NCBI GenBank assembly: GCA_022835595.1
Contig: BQUP01000001.1
Coordinates: 2,418,001 to 2,482,000 of the forward strand
Length of the DNA stretch: 64,000 bases
From: Cystobasidium ongulense
Taxonomy: Eukaryota > Basidiomycota > Cystobasidiomycetes > Cystobasidiales > Cystobasidiaceae
Reading direction: 5' to 3'
Below are positions 10,950 through 22,013 of the stretch, piece by piece. The translations under genes and the position numbers were made by a program. How positions within the stretch are numbered: the first letter of the stretch is position 1; every line of letters starts with the position of its first letter. The notes below the pieces were generated by a model. It was given only the letters and a program-made list of their open reading frames with translations, did not search any database and had not been told where the DNA came from.

Positions 10950-11240
10950 ATCATTGAAGCTATCTCAGAAGCTGTTTGGCTCAGTCAACTACCAGACGCA
11001 TTTCAGGGTCAAGCTGTCAAAGCTGCTCCAATCACCCTCTATGGCGACAACACCGGTACACTAAATTTAGCCAAGAACAACAAGTCACACGAAAGGACAG
11101 AGTACTTCGTAGTTCGCTTGTTCTCAATCTTGGAGCTTTCCATTAGCATTCAAACGCTGTCATCTGAGGCGTGCAACGACCGCTTTGGCGACAGTCAGCT
11201 CGAATTGTCCAGCTCCACAAGTTGTGGAACTCCTGTAGCC
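10950..11240 (+). mobile_element. Fossil fragment of a Ty1/Copia LTR retrotransposon (RNase H end of pol)
   Basis: The stretch EAVWLSQLPDAFQGQA, then APITLYGDNTGTLNLAKN and KSHERTEYF, matches the RNase H domain at the end of Copia polyproteins (the YGDN...A and SHERTKH-type motifs). Only this terminal part of pol remains; integrase, reverse transcriptase and capsid parts and recognisable long terminal repeats are absent nearby, so the copy is truncated and broken, with a few further breaks. Age cannot be measured without flanking LTRs, but the level of wear suggests it is not recent. Confidence 0.8.
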
Positions 11241-11383
11241 ATTATTCACCGTCGAAAGACCATAAAGCATACGGGGATGAAGGCAAGTCACCAAAGGAAA
11301 AGCTCCCTCAATTAAGCTGAGAACGAAGTACTCATTGACTATTTGCCGCTCCGCTCAATCCTATAAAAGGATACAAACCTAAT

Positions 11384-11753
11384 ACATTTGCTCTTCAGCG
11401 GTGCTTAGTGCGCGATGGACCTGGGACGCGTCGATTGATGGCGCTGAGCCGGGAGCTTGTACCCTCCGTACATGTAAGTCAACCGATATTCGCTTGGCTG
11501 TCATGCTTCATTAAGGCAGTGTTAATGTTGAAAAGCGATGAAGCAATGAGAGAAACTAGTAGAGGCTGTATTGCATGAACCAGAAAGAACAAGTGGAGAC
11601 AACGCTTGTTACTTGTATCCAAGCCATGCAGTAGCGAGCCAANNNNNNNNNNTTCGATTTAACTGTGAAGTGGAAATGATTGTCAGTGAGTTTCCATATT
11701 TTGGCAGAGGTATTCGCTAACCGATAAGATTCTGGATATCTTGCGCGGGCACC
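11384..11753 (-). repeat. Inverted duplication arm B: copy of RPS16 3' end
   Basis: Minus-strand copy of 8568-8952. It carries a near copy of RPS16 exon 5 (GARARYPESYR), the last intron and the terminal exon, but no upstream exons, so it cannot encode S16. Its intron donor reads GTTAGC instead of GTTCGC and its branch region CACTGAC instead of CACTAAC. It contains the 10-N assembly gap, which replaces about 30 bases present in arm A. Confidence 0.9.
11643..11652. other. Assembly gap (10 N)
   Basis: Ten unknown bases inside repeat arm B. By comparison with arm A, about 30 bases are missing here, so the N run is a placeholder. Its position inside a repeat suggests assembly difficulty, and the orientation and copy number of the repeat need independent support. 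Confidence 0.97.
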
Positions 11754-12039
11754 CACACAATTGTAGGATAGAGTCTGGTCATCCATTTTCGTATAATTGC
11801 ATTCTTTACTACTTTGATGCTTCAACAAAATGATGAGCAAACCGAACTCCTTCTTGCATGTACGAAGAACAGCGGACACCTAACTCGAGATAAAGGCCCT
11901 GGGCTGAGCCAGATGCACAGACAGACCTGTTCAAATGGAAGCGTATAACAATACAGCATGTTTGAATTACAATCATGCTCAGAAGCAAGCAAAACCGAAC
12001 GACAGTTTGGATTATGCCTCTCCCTCTCAACATCCTCAA
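11754..12039. other. Intergenic region, no supported gene
   Basis: About 290 bases between repeat arm B and the RFC1 stop codon; presumably RFC1 3' flank. Nothing else seen. Confidence 0.5.
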
Positions 12040-15000
12040 CTACTTTTTTGTACTCTTGCTTTTTGGTGCAGCTTTAGCCGACGCACCTTTAGCAGCGGGA
12101 GCTTTTCCACCAGCAGCGGCCTTGCCCTTTGCAGCTGATGCCGCCTTGGGCTTCTTTGCCTTGACAAGCTTGTCTTTGATTGTGTTCTCATCTTCTCCCT
12201 TCTTGGGCTTCTTTTCTTCCTCCTCCGGATCTGCTTCAGCTTCAACTTCGAATGCTTCTTCGAAATCTGGCTTTTCTGCAGCCGGCATTTTCTTTGATTG
12301 TGCAATGTCTGTAGCTTTATGGAACGGTATTGGATGGTCTGAGCTGTTATATTTGCGAGTGAAAGCAGACTTGGTTTGCGTAGGGATTTTCTTGAGCAGA
12401 GCGTCACCAGTGTTCTCGCCAATGCCCATTTCAACAATGGCATCCCACTCGTCTTTACTGAGATAATACTCGTCCATCTCCTTGATGACCTCGGAAACAC
12501 CGTCTGTCCCTTGATCGATAAGAGGTTGAACGAGTTTGTGCGAAAGTGCAGGAATGTACGATTGTCGTATTTCGCGCTTGTCGCCGGAAACCTTGAGACG
12601 CATGTGTATTTGGATATCCGTCAAGGACCTTTGTAGCCTGCCTTGAGTACTGTTCTTGCCAAACCAGCCTGGGAAGGCTCGAGCGTTCTCGCCGCCGCCA
12701 TTCCAAGAGCCAAAGCTGCCTGTACCGTAGGTGTAATACGCGGGTAGTACAGTGGATAACACTCCATGCACCGGCATGAGACTCCACTGCTGCTGAGAAC
12801 TAAGCGGTGGGATAACAGGAAAGTAAACACGTGTTCATACGTCTGGTCATCAACAGAATGCTGCTTACCCGTGTATCATGCGATCAACCATATCGCCGTC
12901 GGAGATAGAGTCTGCTGCTTGCGAAGTCAACTGCATCTTTGTCCATGCCGCACGTCTTGGGTCAGAATTTGCTCGAGCATACTTGTGTTTGAGATAGTTT
13001 TCTTGCACGAAAAGCGGCAAAAGATCGAACTCTTGGAAATAAACTTCGAGCATCTCGCTAATTTTGGCTTGCGATGTTGACGACCAGGCGTACGGTCCAA
13101 AGAGCTTGTCCATGAGCGCGAATGGCGTAGCCAGTGAGTTAGAGTCGCGTGCGTCGGTGCTGTAAACAGACTTCTATTAGTTATAATCTCAGTACCACTG
13201 AATCGGGTCAAGCACTGACAGCTTCTTCGTCTCATCGAAAGAGAGAGTATTTGAGCTCAATTTCCAGGTAGATAGGATATTGATGATTTGCCTGATATCT
13301 GATTGAGTGCCATTGACCAATTGATCTGCCACTGTTTTATCGATCTTGATTCCCTCCTTGAAAGCAATTGACATAAGACGCGAGCGAATTGAATTTGCAT
13401 CCGGTCTTCTGAAGCGTAGATCTAGTGTTGTGGCTTGGAGGGGTTTCATCTTCTGTAAACTTCGGTCGTTGGCTATACAAATGATAGGTACTTTGGTTTT
13501 CTTGATCAAAGCATTGAGGGCTCCAATACCACCTCTGTCACCGGCTGATGTACCGTCCACCTCGTCCATGATGAGACAGGAGCGATCTGACAAGTCGAGT
13601 GGCCCCTCCTTTGGCTTTCCTGAGAGGAAGCCATCTAACACGGTGTTGTCCAGCGTACTCTTCAACATCTGCTCAAGCAATTTCTTGTTACGCGTGTCGC
13701 TGGCATTCAATTCGATGACCTTGTATCCGCAAGCTTTCGCAACGAGGTGAGCAGTTGTTGTCTTGCCAATGCCAGGCGGGCCTGACAACAAAGCTGCGCG
13801 AAACATGCCCGACCCGTCTTTACCAGGCTTTGCGAAATTGTACTTTGCGTTTTTCGGCCTTGAAAGATGTCATCAGCTGAGTACTAAGACTTGTTAAACG
13901 TTGCACGGGAAGACGACTCACCAGGCCTCCAGCCACTCTGTTAACTTCGTTATGATGCCTGGGTTTCCACATAAGTCTTTTATGGTTCTTGGCGCATACT
14001 TCACCGTCCACAGAGCATTGGCGCTGTCACTGTTGTGAAGTTGCATCAGTATTCATATTTCGCAGAATAGATGTGGCTTCACTGACGGTATGTCTGTAGT
14101 CATAGCTTTCGCGGTCTCCTTGATCTTCTTTTCCTCATCTTTCTGCTTCTTCAGGTACTTGTCATCCAGATCCTCTGATCCTCTCGTGGCGATGAGATTC
14201 AGGAACTCATCTTCCGTCAATGTCTTGATCTTGTTCTTCTTTATCATCTCCAGCTTTTTCGGACCAGCGTCGAGACCGAGTACCACGTACGACGTCTTGC
14301 TGGAAACGGCAGTGGTGACTCGGCTGCCCAACCGGACGAACACTGCATTAGCTTGGGCACTGGCGTGACAAAGAACTGTACGTACCCTCCGTAACGCTTC
14401 GCAAGGGTTATAGCTTCCTCTCGTCCAAGCGATTCCAGCTCTCCCGTAAATACGAAAGTAAGGCCTCCGAGAGCATCGGGAGCGCCTTCAGGTATTTCTT
14501 TGGAACCTTTTAATTAGAACGAAGTACATTCAGCCGATAATCGCATCAAGTCGCCTATAACTTGATTTACCTGGATTCAAGGGAGCACTTGGGCCTTTCG
14601 GTACCCATTTCGGCTTCGGTTTCGCCTCTACAGCTTCATCATCGTCCTCTAACTTTGTCTTGCTAGATGTCGCTTTACCTGATGATGCTTTACTTGCCGG
14701 TTTGCTAGCAGGAGCTTTCTTAGCTGGGGTCGGCTTCTTTGCAGGTGCTGCTTTCTTTTTGGCTGGCTTGACATCCTCTTCTTCGCTGGATTCAGCCTCC
14801 TCTTCTTCAACCTCTTCTTCAACAAGATCATTGTCTTTATAGTCTCCTTCTTCATCATCCTCGGAGTCGACTACTTTGCTGGCCTTCTTGCGAGCAGCTG
14901 TAATGGGTCTAGACGCCCCACCTAGCGACGCGCGCTTCTTAGCAGGCTTCGCATCTTCGCTGTCACTTTCGCTTTCTAACACAACCTTTCTTTTGCCATT

Positions 15001-15379
15001 AGAAGCAGGAGCGCTTGCCTTGGAGGTCGGTTTCGGAGTGCTCTTGTTGCTGGAGGTGCCGTTCGTAGCCTTGCTGGTGGCTACTCGGGGACCATCGTCT
15101 TCGGAAGAGTCGCTTAGCTCAATCGGCTCAGGCCTAAGCAAGAAAGTAAGCAAGCATTGTTAGCTCGCAGAGAGTTGTGTGTCATCGATCTTGACTACGT
15201 ACTTGACGCTGCTCTTGCTCGGTCCCGCTTTCTGCAATGCGCAATCAACGCGATCTCATCAGCGCTCTGCTGTTGATAGTGCCTGATGAAGCTACTTCTG
15301 CCCGGCATAGAGCATTCTTCGCCAGGAACGAGTCTCTCCAGCTACTCACTTTCGCGGGCGACCTCGTCTTGGAGCTCAT
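12040..15379 (-). CDS. RFC1: Replication factor C large subunit
   Basis: Largest subunit of the RFC clamp loader, which opens and loads PCNA at primer-template junctions in the nucleus. The start at 15379 gives MSSKTRSPAK; a short exon KAGPSKSSVK (15232-15202) and the exon PEPIELSDSSEDDG follow. The N-terminal ~200 residues are Lys/Glu/Ser/Ala-rich. A BRCT domain spans about 14480-14230 (LGGLTFVFTGELESLGREE, then AKRYGGRV and TSYVVLGLD). The AAA+ core begins at about 14030 (ALWTVKYAPRTIKDLCGN) with Walker A GPPGIGKTTTAH near 13780, Walker B LIMDEVDG near 13570 and sensor region CIANDRSLQKM near 13470. The RFC1 C-terminal domain follows (12870-13130, then 12040-12777) and ends in a basic Ala/Lys tail. 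No obvious N-terminal PCNA-interacting box was seen. At least seven introns. Confidence 0.95.
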
Positions 15380-16098
15380 GATGGACACATACACCGCGTT
15401 GCACAGTTCAGCAGAGTCGAACAGGCGAGTCGCGAAGATCAACAGGCGCGAAAGTGGTGGTGATCGGGCTTCTCAGAGCGACAAAAGTGCAGCAACGTGA
15501 AGGTCAGTCTATTGTGATTGCTCTCTTGCTAATCTCATACGTATAAGGGATCCAGCGGTACTTCTCGAGGAAGTCATTGTGTCCAATACGAACATGCACT
15601 TTCGTCTGGCAGCAGCAGTGCATAAGACAAAGCCAGATCAAAGTGGACGGCCTCGTCTACATTACATTGAGTAAACTAAACAGCTACCGTTTAAGCAAAC
15701 AAACCAGTTTCCAAAAAGTAGAGCGACCGTAGATACCGGTAAAGAGGTATCATAGCTTTTATTATCGGACTCGAATGATCGAGGTAGCCGATGTGGCGAC
15801 TGACACGGCCAGAAGCAAAGAGATGCTGGATGGCGACTCTCCCTCACCAGTTTGTGTTAACGGAAGCACATCAATGTTGTAGATCAATCGTAACTTGCCT
15901 CGCTCTCAGCATCGGCTGTGGCGGACACACCTTTGCTGATCATGCGCCACCAGAGGAACGTTTGTTGCCTCTCCACTAACATCGTTTATCATCTTGCATT
16001 CGTTATTTACATCGATACACTCATTACAAGCGATAGAAGGCTAGAGTGAGAGGGCATCGTCTGCGTAAGAGAAGTCTTGAAGAGAGAAAAGCACGACG
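15380..16098. other. Divergent intergenic region between RFC1 and the RNase III gene
   Basis: About 720 bases, presumably both promoters. No frame, repeat or RNA gene I can support. Confidence 0.5.
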
Positions 16099-19000
16099 AT
16101 GCTATTTGGAAGTGAGTGCAATTCTGCCTGCATGACGGTTGCTATGGAAGCGCAATCTTACTGTTTCCGGTCTCATTCACTTTTCATCAGAGGATCTCTA
16201 TGCCCAAGTTCCACTGAAAGAGGTTGCCCCGCCTGCTCTGCCATCGCTGAGCCCGCAAGTATGGAATGCTGCGTTCGTGCATTCTTCCAAGAACATCGGC
16301 CACATTCCAAGATCGAAGTTCCGTTATGCGGAAGACTTCGCAGATAATGAGAGACTAGAATGGGTCGGAGATGCTTTCCTGTAAGCTTGTCAATAACACA
16401 TCTATGGTGGCCTCCATACATCGCAACTGACATTGACTTCCGTAAACCCTCAGCTACTCGATCGTAGCCAGCTACCTCTACCGGACTTATCCCAAGCTCA
16501 GAGTCAGCTATCTCAGCGCTATTCGCCAGAGATTAGTTCAGAATGCTACTCTCGCCAAGTTTGCGAAGTTGTACAAAATGGACCAAGCTCTCGTCATGGG
16601 TTCTGGAGCGGAGAATATGCGATACGACATGAAGAGTAAGTGGCGAAGTGATCCCAATGTTTTAATGTTATTAAGAATACTGACCTTAACGCCATTCCAG
16701 CATTGGCCGATACATTCGAAGCTTTCGTTGGAGCTGTGCATCAAGTACATGGTCTGCAGGTGACAACGGATTGGATAGAAGCTCTGATCAAACCATGTAA
16801 GTAAGCCTTGACCATCACGTCAAACTATCAAGTTCTTACACACCTCTATGACTAGATGCGACGCAACTCTATGAACATTATGCCAAGATTTATGGCGAAA
16901 ATGTTGGCTCAGAAGCAGATGAGCCGGCCGAGACACCTGCTGTCTCATTAACACCAAAGTCTCGCTGGCGACGATTCTGCGGCATCATCCCTATACCGTT
17001 CTTGTATTCACCCGAAACAAAGTCAATCGCTGCAGCCTCATCGGATGCTCCGCAATATGGTACACTTGTAACTGTTGGCGAAATAACCAATAATCAAGGA
17101 TACACACGCCTGCCAGAGGAGAGCGGTTCTACACTTCCATCTGCACTGAAGAGAGGCAAGTCACGAGACACACCGCTGGCACAAAACACAGCTGCTTTGG
17201 CGAGTTCGGCTGCTGCATCAGTAAGGCGAAGCAAAAGTCGAGACAGAGTAGCTTTCACACCTCCATCTGTTAGCAATCTGGAGAGTCTGAAGTCTGCACA
17301 AAAGAAGGCGAAACAGATGGGGACTGGTTCTTTATCTGAAGGTGAAGCCCCACGAACCGTTCCAGGCTTGCCGAAGCCCGTCCCAACAACGCCTAAACAG
17401 GCTCGTATAAAGACAAATTTCGACGCTGCTGGCAACTCTCTATCCGTGGCTAGTCAGAACAAAACTCCGAAACAAACCCAAGGAGTCGTATACTCAATTG
17501 ATGATCAAGCAATGCCAGCATGGGTACCTGAAGCTACAGTGACAACGCCAGCGGCTGTGTCAGTTATCGACCGCAACACAGCTTCTGGCGCACCAGCTTG
17601 GAATTCCGACGGTGAGCGCACTACAGCGCCTAGCTCAAAGGCTGCAAACGGTACGAGTAAAGCCGTCACCGCCACCCCTGCCGCACAGAGAAGCATTCTT
17701 CAAAGGCCCACTGGAACACCGACTGGGCAGGTGCCGAACGGTAAGAGTGTCTCCAAGACATTCTCACAAGCTCAAAGCGAGGAAGATCGGTCTTCTGAAG
17801 TCGCGAAATACGTCGAAGCACTCACTGCAGCTCGAACCGATCCCGTTGCATTCTTGGAATCGCACACTCTTTTCAATCCCCAGAAATCTCGGAAAGCTAA
17901 AAGCTTGCAGTATGACGATTCGACTTCAACACCCAAGAAGTGTGTTGTTCAGATCAAGGTTGATGGAAAGCTAGTGGCACAGTCTGCAGCAGCTGGTCAG
18001 GACATCAAGCTTGCTAAGGCGAGGGCCGCTTTCAAAGCAATCGATGCGCTTTCAGTGAGTGACTTACTTAGTAGATTCTCGGTCTGTCTCATCTGCGCAT
18101 ACTGAGAACTCTCTGCAGCTGCTACCTGATACGCCAGAGGATCTAGTCGACAAAGATGGTTTCTCGAAAGTCGACTTGATTGGGGAATCTTCACCCAGTA
18201 GCAATGCTGTTGAAGACCCTATCTCAGTACCACCTGTAGATAAGAAGGTCATTGCTAAGCCATCAAGGGAGTTAGCAGTACCAGCAAATTCCGTATGGCT
18301 CCCTGATATATTCAGGAAGATGGAAATAATGCCCACGAATGGCCCCCCTACAGAGGCTGCTCCTGCAGTCGTTGAGGCCGGACTGAAAGATGGCCCGACT
18401 GGCCCATCATCTTCAACACCAGTACAACTCAAGAAGCAGGCCGATGCAATTGACAACCCTCCTGGCCCGTTACCTGGCTCGATTTACGGATCTCTACCTG
18501 GACCTGGAGTGAAGGGCTCTGGCACGCGATACTACATTACCAGTAACAAGGGCTTTACAGCGGGCACATACCATGCCATATTGAATGCTCAACTACAAAT
18601 TATCGGTCAAGCTGCATCCTTGAAGAAATTGACAGCGATTGAAGATGCCGAGAAAATGGCTCAAACAAACGCGGTCAGCGGTAAGACGCTGGACCGTACA
18701 ATCTGGCATTTCGTAGACTGCTCGAAGACAGGCGAATTGGCCAAGAAAGTCAATCTGATGCAAAATCCGAAGGCAAACACCGGGGATCTGCCTCTCTTGA
18801 CGCATGCCTTAGCTGTAGACGCGAATGAAAAAGCGCGTCTCATTTGGCTTGAATGGTATGCCGAGGACAAGAAAGCGTAAGTCGCACTGCAACATCACTA
18901 CACTCGTCACATGACTGACGAAGTTGCATTTGCAATGCAGATGGAAGTGCGTTGTCTTCGCAGATGGCGTTTACGTCGGCTCCGGTAAAGGCGCTGAACG

Positions 19001-19122
19001 CAAACAAGCTAGTGAGTCTCCACCACATACATCGATGACATTCATGGCTGACCCTTGCTTTCACAGTCACTAATGCTAGTGCAAATGCTCTGGAGAAGTT
19101 GGAAGAAATGCAAGGAAAGTAG
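16099..19122 (+). CDS. RNase III-family protein with two dsRNA-binding-like regions
   Basis: Likely double-stranded-RNA endonuclease. Exon 1 is only 13 bases (16099-16111, MLFG+); the intron to 16190 joins it in frame to DLYAQVPLKEV. One RNase III domain follows: WNAAFVHSS, the signature NERLEWVGDAFL at 16345-16382, YSIVASYLYRTYPKLR, and the second motif ALADTFEAFVGAVHQVHGL near 16700. The four acidic metal ligands of the family (E and D in ERLEWVGD, D and E in ADTFEA) are present, unlike mitochondrial ribosomal relatives that lost them. A long Ser/Thr/Ala-rich linker (17000-17750) precedes a dsRBD-like segment near 17830-18050 (CVVQIKVDGKLVAQSAAAGQ then AKARAAFKAIDAL). A second, C-terminal one reads WKCVVFADGVYVGSGKGAERKQA then NASANALEKLEEM. 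Between them GTRYYITSNKGFTAGTYHAI may be an extra RNA/DNA-binding fold. Single RNase III plus two dsRBDs resembles budding-yeast Dicer architecture; orthology is not claimed. Confidence 0.8.
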
Positions 19123-19254
19123 TAAAGCACTTCAATTGTATATAGCCTAATACACCTGGCCTGCTTCGATTCTCCAGCACGCATTTTCATCCTTACATTC
19201 AGCCCAGCAATGCACAACACTCTCGTTACTATAAACACATCTGGCACGAAATGA

Positions 19255-21430
19255 TTACAATTTGGCTTTTGTGCGTCGTTGCCATTCTTGTTCAACTACC
19301 TTCTTCAGCTGGTCTATTTTAGCAAAAGTGGAAAATTAGCGCAAGCCAGATGAATGGAAACGGAGCGGGCCTTACTTTTTACGATCTTTCCGTTCGGATT
19401 GCGCTCTATCCGTAGCTCTGGATCATCATCGTTTGAGTTTCTGATCATCACCATTACTGGCACAGAGTGCCTTGGTAGGTGCTTCTTGGAGTCTTCAATG
19501 ATCTGCTGCTCTGTTGTATCTTTCGCAGTAGGTCGAAGGACGACCACAGCGGCTGGCAGCTCGCCTAGCTTTGTGTCACTTACACCAACCACAGCGCAGT
19601 CTTGTACTGCAGGATTCCGGAAGATTGCGTTCTCTACTGCTGTCGCAGCTATGTTTTCGCCACCTCTGATGATGATGTCTTTCGCGCGGTCTCGGATGTA
19701 TACGAAGCCTTCTTCATCGATGGACACGAGGTCACCGCTAAAAAGCAAAAATGTCAGTCTTAAATGAAGCACAAGGCCGAACAGGAAGCACTACTCACGT
19801 CTTGAACCACCCATCTTTTGTCAGAACCTCGTTGGTTGCTTTGGGATTCTTGTAGTACCCCTTGAAGACATTCGGTCCTTTGACCCAAAGTTCTCCGATT
19901 TCTCCAGTCTTGACTTCCTTTCCATCTGGTCCTACGACTTTGAGTTCGTTCACTAATGCAGCTAGACCAGTACTTAGCGGTTTTCTGAGATAGTCCTCGC
20001 CACCATGGCCTGCGACAACCGAGTTTGTCTCTGAAAGACCGTATTGCTGGGTCATAATGCTGCTTTTGTGGCGGCTTGCATGCAAGCGTGGTAGACCTCC
20101 ATGAGCGGGTGCACCTGAAGATCACGATTCATTAACACACGAAATTGAGGCTCAAACCCGGTTCAAGCCACATACCGCCATAAGTCAGGTTTTCTAACGT
20201 TTTCAGGTCCTCATCAGACCCTGACTCCAGCAATTCTTGCACTATGAACGGTACTCCGCCTGAGATAGTGACCTTTTCTTCCCTGAACAACCTTAGACCT
20301 TCTTTCTTTGACCATTTGTGCATTAGGACAATCTTGCCGCCTGTTGCGGTCATAAGCATGAGCAAGGATGTGGTGCCTGAAAGAAAGCATGCTAATGGTT
20401 AGTGCAGTCTCTTTGCGTCTGAACATGCGTTCTTACCTGTCACGTGGAAGAGGGGTACAGGAAGTAAAAGAATCTTCTGAGGATCTTCCGGTGAAGGGAC
20501 TGGCAAATCTTCGCCTCGACGCAATGTCGCACGTCGGGCTGCTACAGAAAGAGTGAATAGATTGGTAATGAACATTCTCTGAGAAGATAGTACTGCTTTA
20601 GGCATTCCTGTTGTTCCACTTGTGAAGAAGATGGAGCAGTCATCTTCAGGCAAGACATTTGCTTCCGGAACTTGTGGGTTTTTGCTGTATTTCGCCATTT
20701 CATCCCCTAGATTAGACATGCCTGAAGGTGCACGCTCTTGACTGACTAGTACCTTGCGAGCTCCATTCTTTGCTAGCGTTGGAACTTCGTCTTTTAGCTG
20801 AGTGGCTCGCTCGCCGTCTAGTATTATGACCACGGATTCTGTGAGGTTCAGACAATGTACCAGGGCTTCTGTCGACAGCCAGCAGTTCACGGCTACTGCA
20901 CAGCCGCCGAACAGATGTATAGCCCAGAAAGCCTGTTAAAACCCAATCAGAACGTGGTCCATGCTCCTGAAGTAATGGCACAAGCCTACGACAACCCAAT
21001 CTGGTCTATTACGCATGCAAATCGAGACCTTGTCGCCTTTCTTGCAGCCATACTCCTTCGTGAGCAGGTTTGCCAGCACGCAAGCTTTTTCGTGGACCTG
21101 GATGCGAACATCAGTACGAAGATATTTGAGATACAGTATGCAAGAAGCGAATCTCACCTGCTTGTAAGTGAGACGCTCGTCACCCAGCACAAGATATTCA
21201 CGATTCGCCCAGGTAGCCGACATTGCCAACCAGAAGTCTCGCACAGATTGCGGCGCATTCTTGAACACCCGGACTGTTCTTCCTTCTATTGTCTTTACTT
21301 CCCACTCGTGCATAGCTCCCGGTGCCGTCAGTATGGCATGACACTCTTCCACAGTGCGCTTTGGGGGTGGAAGGTCGTCAACAGCACTCGTAGGCTGCAA
21401 GCCATCCGTGTCTCTTGCGTAGGTAGCCAT
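19255..21430 (-). CDS. Acyl-CoA synthetase (AMP-forming), peroxisomal-type C-terminus
   Basis: ANL-superfamily enzyme: activates a carboxylic acid to acyl-AMP and then the CoA thioester. The start at 21430 gives MATYARDTDGLQPTSAV. Motifs in order: phosphate-binding FFTSGTTGMPKAVLSS near 20620, PLFHVTG near 20440, MTQQYGLSETNSV near 20040, GELWVKGPNVFKGYYKNP near 19870, GDLVSIDEEGFVYIRDRAKD near 19710 with the IIIRGGENI that follows, and the catalytic-lysine region NPNGKIVK near 19380. The last exon reads QEWQRRTKAKL; AKL at the very end is a PTS1 peroxisome import signal variant. About seven introns. Divergent from the SDR gene at 22014. Substrate (fatty or aromatic acid) is not decidable by eye. 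Confidence 0.9.
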
Positions 21431-22013
21431 AGTGGTCTGGCCAGTAGATGTAACAAAACTTCAAGTAATGTATAATGGAGAGAGCGAAAGCTGGAATAGT
21501 CAGTCTAGCCGCCCACTTGGACTCGGCCTCTTTCGAGCCGGCCAGTCCGGGGTAATTATAGTGGGGGAGCCGTGATCTGCACGTGCAGCAGCGGAAAGTC
21601 TGCGAGCTATGGGAGCACCTTAGCATTTGTTGAACTTAGTATGCAGCCTTGCTCCTCCTCCTGGTAAGTGCTGGGATGTGGTGTCGGGTATGCTGAATTG
21701 GTAGCCCATCGCCACTTCGCCGGCATGTAGATCTTGTGGCGACTACCAATGCGAAAGACCACGAAATAAGAGCTGCAATTGACATTCGATATGTTCGGGC
21801 TCCATCACTGCCAACACCATTTCCAATCAATTCCATCCGAGGCTCTGAGTACTGAAATAAACAGTTGTGCGTCATCATCGACATTCTCCCGCGCAAACGT
21901 CGGCGATAACAGCCGCACGTGCGAAATAGCTCGCTCTCACCGCTTCTCTCTCTCCTTTGGATAGAGTAATTCAGCTCTCTCTTCAGCACCAGGTCCACTC
22001 AACTCGCATCGAA
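21431..22013. promoter_or_regulatory. Divergent promoter region between acyl-CoA synthetase and SDR
   Basis: 583 bases between two divergent starts. No gene seen. The geometry makes co-regulation possible, but I recognise no specific operator. Confidence 0.45.
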
